From Caryophanales bacterium (GTDB lineage Bacteria > Bacillota > Bacilli > Bacillales > Bacillaceae_J): DNA of 32,492 nucleotides. Made by a program: the position numbers and the translations under genes. Shown here piece after piece: positions 8,144 through 16,070 of the stretch. The first letter of the stretch is position 1, and each line of letters opens with the position of its first letter. Under the pieces are notes generated by a model. It worked only from the letters and a program-made list of their open reading frames with translations, did not search any database and was not told where the DNA came from. The stretch spans positions 1-32,492 of the forward strand of contig DULJ01000049.1 of NCBI GenBank assembly GCA_012840465.1. The letters are read 5' to 3'.

Positions 8144-9562
8144 TTACTCCCGATCTAAAAGGGAAGCACCGGAAATACCAGGTTCAGTCATCTCATAAGG
8201 ATTTAAAATAAGATCAAGTTCTTCCTCAGTTAAGATATCGTATTGCAAGCATAAATCCCGGACCTGATTTCCTTTTAAAATAGCTTCCCTAGCAATTCGG
8301 GCTGCTACTTCGTAACCAATGTGCGGATTAACAGCGGTAATAATTCCTGTGCTCTTTTCCACATATTCTTTCATTCGTTCTTCATTGGCCTCAATCCCTG
8401 ATAGACAATAGTCAGTAAATACTGCGAATGCGTTATTCATAATGCTAAGTGATTGTAATAAATTAAATACAAGTACAGGTTCCATTACATTTAACTCTAA
8501 TTGTCCAGCTTCTGAAGCTAGGCATATGGTATTATCATTCCCAATAACCTGAAATGCAACTTGGTTGATCATTTCAGGCATAACGGGATTTACCTTTCCT
8601 GGCATGATTGAAGAACCAGGCTGTCTTGCAGGCAATACAATTTCTCCAAGGCCTGCACGAGGACCTGATGCCATTAAACGTAGGTCATTTGCTATTTTTG
8701 ACATATTCATCATACACACTTTTAGCACAGCTGATACTTCAGTATATGCGTCAGTATTTTGTGTTGCATCAACTAGGTGTTCAGCGTTAATTAGTGGTAG
8801 ACTACTAATATCTGCTAAATGTTTTACAACTAGTTTAATATAGCGAGGATCTGCGTTTAAACCCGTTCCAACAGCGGTTGCCCCCATATTGACTTCATAT
8901 AAATGCTGACGAGATTGTTTAATTCGCTTTATATCACGATCTACCACTCGGCTATAGGCTTCAAATTCCTGCCCTAGACGGATTGGAACGGCATCTTGCA
9001 GATGTGTTCTACCCATTTTAATAATATGATCGAATTGTTCTGCTTTTTGTTTAAAGACATCTCTCATATGTTCCATTGTTATTACTAGTTTTTCAATTAG
9101 GTTAAGAGTAGATATATGAATAGCGGTTGGAAATACATCATTTGTTGATTGTGCCATATTTACATGACTGTTTGGGCTTAACTCTTTATAGTTCCCTTTT
9201 TCTTTTCCAAGGATTTCAAGGCCACGATTTGCAATCACTTCGTTCGTATTCATATTTATAGACGTTCCGGCACCACCTTGAATAGGATCAACGATAAAAT
9301 GGTCATGCCATTTCCCGCTAATGATTTCATCGGCTGCTGCTATAATCGGTTTAGCAAGGCCTTCATATAAATGTTTAGTCTCCACATTTGCCATTGCGGC
9401 TGCCTTTTTCACCATTGCTAATGCTTTAATTAAATCAGTATGAATTCGGTAGCCTGTAATGGGGAAGTTTTCAATGGCACGAATGGTTTGTATGCCATAA
9501 TAGGCATGAACCGGGACTTCTTTTTCTCCAAGGAAATCTCTTTCGATACGATATTGGCTCAT
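8144..9562 (-). CDS. aspA: Aspartate ammonia-lyase (aspartase)
   Basis: The enzyme deaminates L-aspartate to fumarate and ammonia in the cytoplasm. The 472-residue length fits the family. Visible signatures of the fumarase/aspartase superfamily are GGAGTSINMNTNEV (96-109), STNDVFPTA (139-147), GRTHLQDAVP (184-193) and the catalytic-loop motif GSSIMPGKVNP (316-326). The aspartase-type substrate region supports aspartate over fumarate or argininosuccinate as substrate. An AAGGGAG site precedes the ATG. It follows the racemase gene after 26 bases on the same strand, so the two probably form an operon. Confidence 0.92.
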   Translation of the reverse strand: MSQYRIERDFLGEKEVPVHAYYGIQTIRAIENFPITGYRIHTDLIKALAMVKKAAAMANVETKHLYEGLAKPIIAAADEIISGKWHDHFIVDPIQGGAGTSINMNTNEVIANRGLEILGKEKGNYKELSPNSHVNMAQSTNDVFPTAIHISTLNLIEKLVITMEHMRDVFKQKAEQFDHIIKMGRTHLQDAVPIRLGQEFEAYSRVVDRDIKRIKQSRQHLYEVNMGATAVGTGLNADPRYIKLVVKHLADISSLPLINAEHLVDATQNTDAYTEVSAVLKVCMMNMSKIANDLRLMASGPRAGLGEIVLPARQPGSSIMPGKVNPVMPEMINQVAFQVIGNDNTICLASEAGQLELNVMEPVLVFNLLQSLSIMNNAFAVFTDYCLSGIEANEERMKEYVEKSTGIITAVNPHIGYEVAARIAREAILKGNQVRDLCLQYDILTEEELDLILNPYEMTEPGISGASLLDRE

Positions 9563-9588
9563 AAAATTATTCTCCCTTTTTATTAAAC

Positions 9589-10293
9589 TTAAATAATATT
9601 TTTAAGATTAGTATTTTCGGTAGCTATATCTACAACTGTTTGTGCTAATATATGGCTTGGATCTATTAGTTTAATACCTTCCAAATTATTTAATACCAAC
9701 GGGATCTCAGTACAACCTGCAATAATTGCTTCAGCCCCTTGATCTATCATTATCTGAGATATGTGATTCAATATACTTTTTCCTTTTACTAAATCTCCAG
9801 CCTTTATAGCATAGATACCCTCCATAACACTCTCTTGCATAATCCTATCTGGCTCTATCACTGTTATACCAATATCATTGAGAGACTCCTGATAAAGTTT
9901 GGTTGCCATTGTTCCATCGGTTGCTAATAATGCAACGGATTTTAGCCCCGATTCATTTATAAATCTTACAGTTTCTTTTGGCATGTTAATAATAGGAATA
10001 TTGACTGAAGCTTGAATGCCTAGCAAATAATAATGTGCAGTATTACATGCAATTGCAATCAATTCAGCTCCTGCTGCTTCCAATGTCTTCGCTGAATGCG
10101 TCATATAGGGCAGGGGGTCCAACCCCTTACCTAAAATGGCGGATGTCCTGTCTGGAATCTGTGGATAATTATCAACAATGATATGAAGATGATCCTGGTC
10201 GTTTACAGCTGGGGTTAACTGAATAATTTTATTCATCAAATCAACGGTAGCAAGTGGTCCCATTCCACCCATAATCCCGATAGTCTTTAACAT
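9589..10293 (-). CDS. Aspartate/glutamate racemase family protein
   Basis: This cofactor-independent racemase has 234 residues from the ATG at 10293. That start is preferred over the GTG at 10305, which sits too close to AAAGGAAG. The N terminus has the glycine-rich GIMGGMGPLAT typical of aspartate racemases. The two catalytic thiols are present: C83 in IACNTAHYY and C194 in AGCTEIPLVL. Together with the downstream aspartase and the upstream acidic amino acid symporter, it may convert imported D-aspartate (or D-glutamate) to the L form. Which amino acid it prefers cannot be read from the sequence. Confidence 0.86.
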   Translation of the reverse strand: MLKTIGIMGGMGPLATVDLMNKIIQLTPAVNDQDHLHIIVDNYPQIPDRTSAILGKGLDPLPYMTHSAKTLEAAGAELIAIACNTAHYYLLGIQASVNIPIINMPKETVRFINESGLKSVALLATDGTMATKLYQESLNDIGITVIEPDRIMQESVMEGIYAIKAGDLVKGKSILNHISQIMIDQGAEAIIAGCTEIPLVLNNLEGIKLIDPSHILAQTVVDIATENTNLKNII

Positions 10294-10412
10294 GATCTCA
10301 TCCACCTCTTCCTTTAAGTTAACTAAAGTATAGTCGCGTGTTTGAACTAACGGATATCGAAATAATTGATTTAAGTATAGAAATAATATATATACACAAA
10401 AGCCTAAAGAAA

Positions 10413-10450
10413 AAGTTGTTGAAGATTTAGTGTCAAATCCTCAACAACTT
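10413..10450 (-). terminator. Intrinsic terminator of the symporter gene
   Basis: AAGTTGTTGAaGATTT (10413-10428) pairs with AAATCcTCAACAACTT (10435-10450), a 16-pair stem with one mismatch and a six-base loop. On the minus strand a T-rich tract follows. It separates the symporter from the racemase, so the racemase-aspA pair probably has its own promoter in 10294-10412. Confidence 0.75.
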
Positions 10451-10479
10451 CTTTTAATCATTTTGGTGAGAAATAGTTA

Positions 10480-11700
10480 TTATGCACTTACCCCTTGTGA
10501 TAATTTAACATCTCTTTTTTCCTCAATTGCATTGACAACTACAGCAGCAGAGGCATCACCAGTTACGTTGACAGATGTACGGATCATATCCAAAATTCTG
10601 TCAATACCAGCAATAAGGGCAATACCTTCTAAAGGTAATCCTACAGAAGTAATAACCATCGTTAACATGATCAATCCTGCTCCAGGAACACCAGCTGTAC
10701 CGATTGAAGCGAGAGTTGCAGTTAAAACAATTGTTAATTGTTGTGTAAAAGAGAGATCTATACCAAAGAATTGGGCTACGAATAGGGCGCATACCCCTTG
10801 ATATAAAGCTGTTCCATCCATATTGATGGTAGCACCTAATGGAAGAACGAAGCTGCTCACTTTTCTAGACACACCTAGGTTTTCTTCAGCGCTTTTAATC
10901 GTTATTGGTAAAGTTCCTGCGCTACTTGAAGTACTAAATGATACTAAGCTTGCTGGAGCAATTCCCTTAAAGAATTTAAGTGGACTCATATTTGCAAAAG
11001 CCTTAACTGAAATACCATAAGTTAATAAAGCATGAAGGATACAGCCGATATAAACAACAAGAATAACCTTAAGAAGCGGAAGCAGTACAGATAGACCATA
11101 TTTTCCAACAACTGGTGCAATAAGTCCAAATACACCGATTGGAGCAAATTTCATAACAATAGCAGTGATTTTATACATAACTTCAGCAAGTTCATCAAAA
11201 AAATTATAGAGTGTCTTTGCTCTATCGCCTAACATCGTGATGGCTAATCCAAGGAAAATAGCAAAGAAAATAATCTGAAGCATATTCCCTTCTACTAAAG
11301 CTTGTATTGGATTTGTAGGTACAATATTTAATAATGTATCAATGATGTTTGGAGATTCTGCAGCTTCTACCTTTTCTGTAGATGCAGGGATATCAATACC
11401 TTTACCTGGCGCAAATAGGTTGCCAAGAATTAAACCGATTGTTACAGCTAACGCGGTAGTAAACATATAGTAAACAAATGTAATCCCGCCCATACGCCCG
11501 ATTCTCTTAATATCTCCTGTCCCTGCAACACCTACAACAAGGGATGCGAGGACTAACGGAACAATTATAAATTTGATGAGACGCAAGAATAAGTCGCCAA
11601 GTGGCTTCACAATTTCAACGCTTGGTCCAACAAGTACACCAACAATGATTGCAAGAATAAATGCTACTAAAATTTGAGTAAGTAAGTTCATTTTTTTCAT
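10480..11700 (-). CDS. Dicarboxylate/amino acid:cation symporter (GltP/DctA family)
   Basis: This secondary transporter of the DAACS family has 406 residues from the ATG at 11700, chosen because AAAGGGGTGG lies just upstream (the GTG at 11709 overlaps it). It has multiple membrane segments and the family's diagnostic motifs. These are the serine-rich hairpin FSTSSSAGTLPITI, then GATINMDGTALYQG (NMDGT) and the second hairpin ASIGTAGVPGAGLIML, which together form the substrate and cation sites. Substrate may be glutamate, aspartate or C4-dicarboxylates. The neighbouring racemase and aspartase favour aspartate. A cre-like site lies about 240 bases upstream. Confidence 0.9.
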   Translation of the reverse strand: MKKMNLLTQILVAFILAIIVGVLVGPSVEIVKPLGDLFLRLIKFIIVPLVLASLVVGVAGTGDIKRIGRMGGITFVYYMFTTALAVTIGLILGNLFAPGKGIDIPASTEKVEAAESPNIIDTLLNIVPTNPIQALVEGNMLQIIFFAIFLGLAITMLGDRAKTLYNFFDELAEVMYKITAIVMKFAPIGVFGLIAPVVGKYGLSVLLPLLKVILVVYIGCILHALLTYGISVKAFANMSPLKFFKGIAPASLVSFSTSSSAGTLPITIKSAEENLGVSRKVSSFVLPLGATINMDGTALYQGVCALFVAQFFGIDLSFTQQLTIVLTATLASIGTAGVPGAGLIMLTMVITSVGLPLEGIALIAGIDRILDMIRTSVNVTGDASAAVVVNAIEEKRDVKLSQGVSA

Positions 11701-11941
11701 AAAGACCACCCCTTTGAATGAGAATAACGAATGTAGTACAAGCTTTGAATAATGACCAGGTTATGTGAGAATAAAGAGCAGGTTGAAAACATGGAAGGTT
11801 TAAAAGATTCAGAATATAGAAGACAAAAAATTACATTAATCTTATACATCATTTCAACCGTTTAAAGTGTGCTCATCATATTCTCCAAGCTTTAAAATTT
11901 ATACTGATTTTATCCTCCTTTCCGATTTTTACCATAGTGAC

Positions 11942-11955
11942 TGACAGCGCTTGCA
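11942..11955. promoter_or_regulatory. Catabolite-responsive element (cre)-like site
   Basis: TGACAGCGCTTGCA matches 13 of 14 positions of the cre consensus TGWNANCGNTNWCA and is nearly palindromic. It sits in the leader or promoter region of the minus-strand symporter gene, where CcpA could repress. The symporter's own promoter could not be placed firmly. Confidence 0.5.
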
Positions 11956-12025
11956 AGGTAAAAATTAGAAATGATTTCATACATTGAGATTAACATATTT
12001 TTATCCCAAAGATATATCATAATAA
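11956..12025. other. Rest of the long symporter upstream region
   Basis: The gene-free stretch 11701-12087 holds the cre-like site, the large palindrome at 12026-12062 and otherwise only AT-rich DNA. A short frame behind a GGAG site encodes just five residues and is not credible as a gene. Confidence 0.4.
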
Positions 12026-12062
12026 TTAATTTCTATATAGAAAAGATCTATATAGAAATTAA
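12026..12062. terminator. Perfect 15-bp inverted repeat downstream of the LysR gene
   Basis: TTAATTTCTATATAG (12026-12040) and CTATATAGAAATTAA (12048-12062) are perfect complements around a seven-base loop. It begins 26 bases past the LysR stop, so a terminator role is likely. It is unusually AT-rich and lacks a clean U-run on either strand, so an operator or regulatory palindrome is the alternative. Confidence 0.55.
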
Positions 12063-12087
12063 TCTATGGGAATACTGAAAAAAATAC

Positions 12088-12954
12088 CTATTTATTAGTA
12101 AAAAAGTCAATAAAGGAAGGTCTGCGCTCCCCTTTTCTATATATAAAATCAATTTTCACATCAAGTTGACTAGAGGAAGAACTGAGTGGTACATGGAATA
12201 GGCGGCTATTTTCAAGTTCTGCCAGTACACAATGTTTTGGTAAAAAGCTAATACCCATCCCGTTTATTACCAAATTCTTTGCTGCCTCCATACTATCAAC
12301 TTCAAGAATAATATTTGGTTTAAGATTTTTTGATTCAAATAATCCATTTATCATAAGCCAATCAACTGAACCGTAATCAAAATAAATAAGAGGTTGTTTA
12401 CTTACCTCCTCAATGGTAACCTCATTTCTTTTTAAAAGCGGATGATTTGAGTAGGCAAAGAGACCAATTGGATCATGACGATATAAAACAGACTCTATTT
12501 GGAAATGGTTAACGGAACGAACCATTCCAAAATCAACTTCTTTATTTAGAACCTTATCTAAAATATCATTTGAATGACCGGTTAAAATTTTAACGTTTAC
12601 GTCCGGATATTTTAGTTTAAATGAAGGTAAAATTTCTGGTATAATGTAGTTCGATATTGAACTTGCACAACCTATTTTCAATATATCAGGTGTGTTAATT
12701 GGCTGATGTAATTTAAATTTGGACTCTTGATAGGAATGTAATATTTGTTGTGCATAGGGCAAAAATATTTTTCCTTTTTCGTTTAATGAAATTTGTTTTC
12801 CTTTTCGATGAAATAACTTTACGTTTAGTTCACGTTCTAGAGAGTTGATACGGGCAGTTACTGAAGGCTGAGCAAGATAAAGTGCTTCAGCAGTTTTGAC
12901 AAAACTCCCCAAATGGACAGCGTAGACGAATGCTTCTATATTTTCTATATTCAA
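12088..12954 (-). CDS. LysR-family transcriptional regulator
   Basis: This is a DNA-binding regulator of 288 residues. The start is placed at the TTG at 12954 (MNIENIEAFVYAV), the usual beginning of this family, with AAAAGGTGG seven bases upstream. A GTG at 12966 is in frame but overlaps that site. The winged helix-turn-helix spans about 1-60 (SFVKTAEALYLAQPSVTARINSLE). The effector-binding LysR_substrate domain follows from about 85 (LKIGCASSISNYIIPEILPSF). It is co-oriented with the symporter, racemase and aspA, and is likely to control them in response to an acidic amino acid. That target is inferred only from position. Confidence 0.88.
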   Translation of the reverse strand: MNIENIEAFVYAVHLGSFVKTAEALYLAQPSVTARINSLERELNVKLFHRKGKQISLNEKGKIFLPYAQQILHSYQESKFKLHQPINTPDILKIGCASSISNYIIPEILPSFKLKYPDVNVKILTGHSNDILDKVLNKEVDFGMVRSVNHFQIESVLYRHDPIGLFAYSNHPLLKRNEVTIEEVSKQPLIYFDYGSVDWLMINGLFESKNLKPNIILEVDSMEAAKNLVINGMGISFLPKHCVLAELENSRLFHVPLSSSSSQLDVKIDFIYRKGERRPSFIDFFTNK

Positions 12955-12980
12955 ACCAGAAACCACCTTTTCCTCAATTA

Positions 12981-13008
12981 TTACTTCTTACTTCTTACTT
13001 CTTATTTC
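12981..13008. repeat. Seven-base tandem repeat upstream of the LysR gene
   Basis: TTACTTC is repeated three times without interruption, with a fourth copy reading TTATTTC. It starts about 27 bases upstream of the LysR start, between promoter and ribosome site. Copy-number change could alter leader length. Confidence 0.7.
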
Positions 13009-13150
13009 CTATTCTATTAAAAAAGTAAATGTGTTCAAATAATATGATTTTATACTTTTTTAAGTAAAATAGAAATTTTGTATAAAAAGTTTCTTTCATA
13101 CAGATGATGGGAGATTAATTAAATCTTCAATTTTATTAATTAGAGATTAA

Positions 13151-13513
13151 GCAAAAAAGGTTATCGGAGCACTTTGCATCAATGATGATACGACTAGGAT
13201 TACAGAAACAATAGGCTGGCTAACTGGCTTGATACCTCAAAATCTAAAAAATCTTTCTGGGTCCATTTATACACAGGAAGATATCGACGAACGGGAGCAT
13301 ATTATTGAAATTGCCGATGATTTAATCGATAAAATTATTGGTAACAAACCTGTTAATGAGTTGAGAAGAGATGAAAAGGTCGAGATGATTCGCTTTATGG
13401 AACAAAAAGGGACCTTTTTAATTCGTGGTACGATTGATAAGGTAGTTGAGAAATTAAATATCCCTAAAGTGACAGTTTATAGTTATATGGATGAAATTAA
13501 AGGGAGGAAGTAA
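13151..13513 (+). pseudogene. Headless YheO/DauR-type regulator: C-terminal part only
   Basis: The open frame begins directly after a stop at 13148-13150 with no start codon or ribosome site. It opens with VIGALCINDD, the typical end of a YheO-like PAS domain. It then continues through the complete C-terminal helix-turn-helix (HTH_22) with KVEMIRFMEQKGTFLIRGTIDKV and PKVTVYSYMDEI. About the first 100 residues of the usual protein are missing. A TTG at 13229 could give a 94-residue HTH-only product, but no ribosome site supports it. Such regulators (for example DauR of D-arginine catabolism) sit beside amino acid deaminase genes, which fits the genes downstream. Confidence 0.75.
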
Positions 13514-13560
13514 CCAAGGGTAGGGAAGTGTACCTATCCCCTTATTTTAGGAGGACATTT

Positions 13561-13938
13561 ATGAAATGTATTTCAATTTATGGTGCAAAACCGAATGCAG
13601 GTCATTACTCTCTAGCCATCCAAAAAGGAAATTTAATTTTTATCTCAGGCCAACTTTTAGTTGATCCCTTTACAGGCGAGAAATGTCTGGGCGATATCAC
13701 TGCCCAAACGAAACAAGTCTTTTCTAACTTAGACCGCATTTTAGAAGCTGCAGGTGCAGATAAAGAAGATATCATGAAGACCACGGTTTTTATTGCCGAT
13801 ATTTCCTTATGGGATACCGTTAATTTATTATATAAACAATATTTTGGCGATCGTAAGTCTGCCCGGTCTATTGTTCCAACTAATGAACTGCATCATGGAG
13901 TTGCAATTGAACTTGAAGCAAAAGCTTATAAAGATTGA
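13561..13938 (+). CDS. ridA: RidA family protein (reactive enamine/imine deaminase)
   Basis: This small cytoplasmic protein has 125 residues from the ATG at 13561, placed by a strong TTAGGAGGACA site. RidA proteins hydrolyse the enamine/imine intermediates released by PLP-dependent dehydratases, here plausibly those of the next gene. The fold hallmarks are visible: GNLIFISGQLLVDPFTGE, the TKQVFSNLDRILEAAGA helix, and R102 in SARSIV, the position of the conserved catalytic arginine. The usual C-terminal proline and acidic region is altered (NELHHGVAIELEAKAYK), so it belongs to a divergent subgroup. Confidence 0.85.
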   Translation: MKCISIYGAKPNAGHYSLAIQKGNLIFISGQLLVDPFTGEKCLGDITAQTKQVFSNLDRILEAAGADKEDIMKTTVFIADISLWDTVNLLYKQYFGDRKSARSIVPTNELHHGVAIELEAKAYKD

Positions 13939-13956
13939 GAGAAGGAATGATACATA

Positions 13957-15063
13957 ATGAATTATATTTGTTTTGACTGTGGAACGAAATACCCATTGGA
14001 CAGTAATAAATGGAAATGTGAATGCGGAGGGCTTTTAAATTTTGAATATCAGAAAAAGGTTATTGATTTTTCTGATACATTAAGATCTAGCATTCACTCT
14101 ATCTGGAAATATATTGATGCACTGCCTTTTGAAAAGGAAGACGTTTGGCAGAATATTACGTTGGGGGAGGGAGGCACACCACTTATAAAAATATCCGAAA
14201 ATGTTTATGCAAAGGCCGAGTATTATATGCCTACCTTATCATTTAAAGATCGGGGTGCTGTTGTCCTCATAGCTATGGCGAAAAAACTTGGTATAAAAAA
14301 GGTCGTAGCTGATAGCAGTGGGAATGCAGGAACAGCTATCGCCGCTTATGGAGCAAGAGCAGGAATACAATGTGATATTTTTGTTCCTGAGTCAACGTCT
14401 GATAAAAAATTAAAACAGATTGAAGCACACGGGGCTGTCATACATAAGATTCCCGGGTACCGAGAAGATACAGCAAGTGCTGCAATTTCTATGGTTGAAA
14501 AGACAAATTTATTTTACGCAAGTCATATTTTTAATCCAATCTTTTTGGAAGGAACAAAAACCTATGTATATGAAGTATTTGAACAGCTAAATGGAAATAT
14601 GCCAGATGCATTTATTATTCCTGTTGGGAATGGAACTCTCCTATTGGGAGCTTATATTGCTTTTCAGGAATTAATGGAAAATAAGCAAATTACCAAAATG
14701 CCTAAAATTCTTGCAGTACAGTCAGAAGCTTGTGCACCCATTTTAAAAGCTTTTGTAGAGGGTAAAAATAATGTGGAGCCCATTAAAAATAATGGAACCC
14801 TAGCAGAAGGCATTGCCATTGCAGCACCTTCAAGAGGAACAGAAATCTTAAATGCGGTACGGACAACGGGTGGCGATATCATTGGTGTATCTGAGGAAAG
14901 CATTATTCAAGCGAGAAATGATCTTGCATTAAAAGGAATTTATGTCGAAATTACTTCAGCTGCTAACTATTCGGGATATTTAAGCTATGTAAAAAAATAC
15001 CCTGAATTAATAGAAAAACAAGTGGTGTTTCCGTTATGCGGGGCTGGTATAAAGAGTAACTAG
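13957..15063 (+). CDS. Threonine synthase-like, fold-type II PLP-dependent enzyme
   Basis: The product has 368 residues, with GAGAAGGAA upstream of the ATG. An N-terminal zinc ribbon is formed by C5, C8, C21 and C23. The PLP-binding lysine is K97 in LSFKDRG. The phosphate-binding region includes DSSGNAGTAIA and the glycine-rich IPVGNGTLLLGAY. Overall it matches threonine synthase-type proteins, but the normal Bacillus thrC sits with hom and thrB. Here it is flanked by RidA and a D-threonine-aldolase-like pseudogene. A role as an amino acid dehydratase or ammonia-lyase in catabolism is therefore more likely than threonine synthesis. Substrate is unknown. Confidence 0.8.
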   Translation: MNYICFDCGTKYPLDSNKWKCECGGLLNFEYQKKVIDFSDTLRSSIHSIWKYIDALPFEKEDVWQNITLGEGGTPLIKISENVYAKAEYYMPTLSFKDRGAVVLIAMAKKLGIKKVVADSSGNAGTAIAAYGARAGIQCDIFVPESTSDKKLKQIEAHGAVIHKIPGYREDTASAAISMVEKTNLFYASHIFNPIFLEGTKTYVYEVFEQLNGNMPDAFIIPVGNGTLLLGAYIAFQELMENKQITKMPKILAVQSEACAPILKAFVEGKNNVEPIKNNGTLAEGIAIAAPSRGTEILNAVRTTGGDIIGVSEESIIQARNDLALKGIYVEITSAANYSGYLSYVKKYPELIEKQVVFPLCGAGIKSN

Positions 15064-15120
15064 AATTTCACATTGTGAATTTTAAAAAGTAAGTTAAGAA
15101 ACTTTAAGGGGAGGCCTAGT

Positions 15121-15776
15121 TTGAAAAAAACAGAATTAGATATCCCGGCATTATTAATAGATGGAGATATCATGTTGGACAATGTTCACAGAGTACAGGC
15201 ATATACCAATCAATATAAGGTTCATCTTCGTCCCCACACAAAAACGAACACTTCATTTTGCTCGCTTAGCTAATGTGCTGGCTGTAAGCTTGAAACTTTT
15301 AGTATTGGGCTCTACTCCGCCTTTTATGCATGATTTTGGGGTTATGGAAGGGACCAAAGAACTTCGACCAGGTACTTATATTCTCATGGATACAGCTTAA
15401 GGTAATGTAATGGGGACATACGCCCACTGTGCTACCACAGTCTTTACAACTGTCATAAGTAAACCAACAAATGAACGTGTCATTACAGATGTTGGAGCAA
15501 AGGGCTTTACGATGCAGACGTGCAGCGAAGGGATTTGTAAGACAATCGGCCTTGGTTATCTAAAAGTTATGACCAGGTTTATATTAGCCAGGTATATGAT
15601 GAACATACGATTATATATAATGAAGAATTTAGGAATCAAGTATCAATCGGAGATAAGATAGAAACCATTCCGAATCACATATGCCCTGTTTCCAATCTTT
15701 ATGATTTTGCATACATCATATCCGGGGATGAAGTCGTTGAAATAGTTCCAATTTTATGTAGAGGGAAGATCCAATA
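15121..15776 (+). pseudogene. Broken D-threonine aldolase / D-serine dehydratase-like gene
   Basis: A TTG start at 15121 follows AAGGGGAGG. It opens a frame with IPALLIDGDIMLDNV and then LRPHTKT, the normal N terminus with the region just after the PLP lysine. The frame then breaks. Family segments resume in other frames: PPFMHDFGVMEGTKELRPGTYI, a TAA at about 15398, then CATTVFTTVIS, ITDVGAKGFT, and after another shift IPNHICPVSNLYD with the metal-binding His and Cys. The middle third of the barrel is missing. An intact protein would be about 360-380 residues. At least one internal deletion, two frame changes and a stop make function impossible. Confidence 0.85.
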
Positions 15777-15808
15777 AAAGGTAGTCCAGTTAGACAATAA
15801 AATATTAT

Positions 15809-15854
15809 AAAAAGCCCTATTAAGATGATATTTAAAGTCTCAGTAGGGCTTTTT
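15809..15854 (+). terminator. Intrinsic terminator after the amino acid catabolic cluster
   Basis: AAAAAGCCCTA (15809-15819) pairs perfectly with TAGGGCTTTTT (15844-15854), and the U-run is part of the right arm. It ends transcription of the ridA/PLP-enzyme cluster and may also work in reverse. Confidence 0.85.
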
Positions 15855-16070
15855 ATATGAAGTGGGACATGGGGTCCCCTCCCTTTAAGTAGTAAATATT
15901 AAGTTTTTCCAACTTAAAACACATAACAAATTTTAAATTTATTGGATTGTCTCGGATTCTGTAGGATGGGATTATAATGTGTTAAGGCTATCGAGGGATA
16001 AATGGAAGCGTTTATAACTTTAATAAAGTTTGATAATTTCACAGATAGGTAGCCAGGAGGGAATATAGTG

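Noticed and set aside
11820-11905. Short leader peptide upstream of the symporter
   Set aside because: A GGAG site precedes an ATG, but the frame encodes only five residues and shows no attenuator structure.
13229-13513. Stand-alone 94-residue HTH regulator starting at TTG 13229
   Set aside because: There is no ribosome site, and the same frame upstream encodes the end of a PAS domain, so this is a truncated larger gene.
15161-15661. Two small plus-strand proteins in this interval
   Set aside because: They are fragments of the decayed D-threonine-aldolase-like gene read in different frames.
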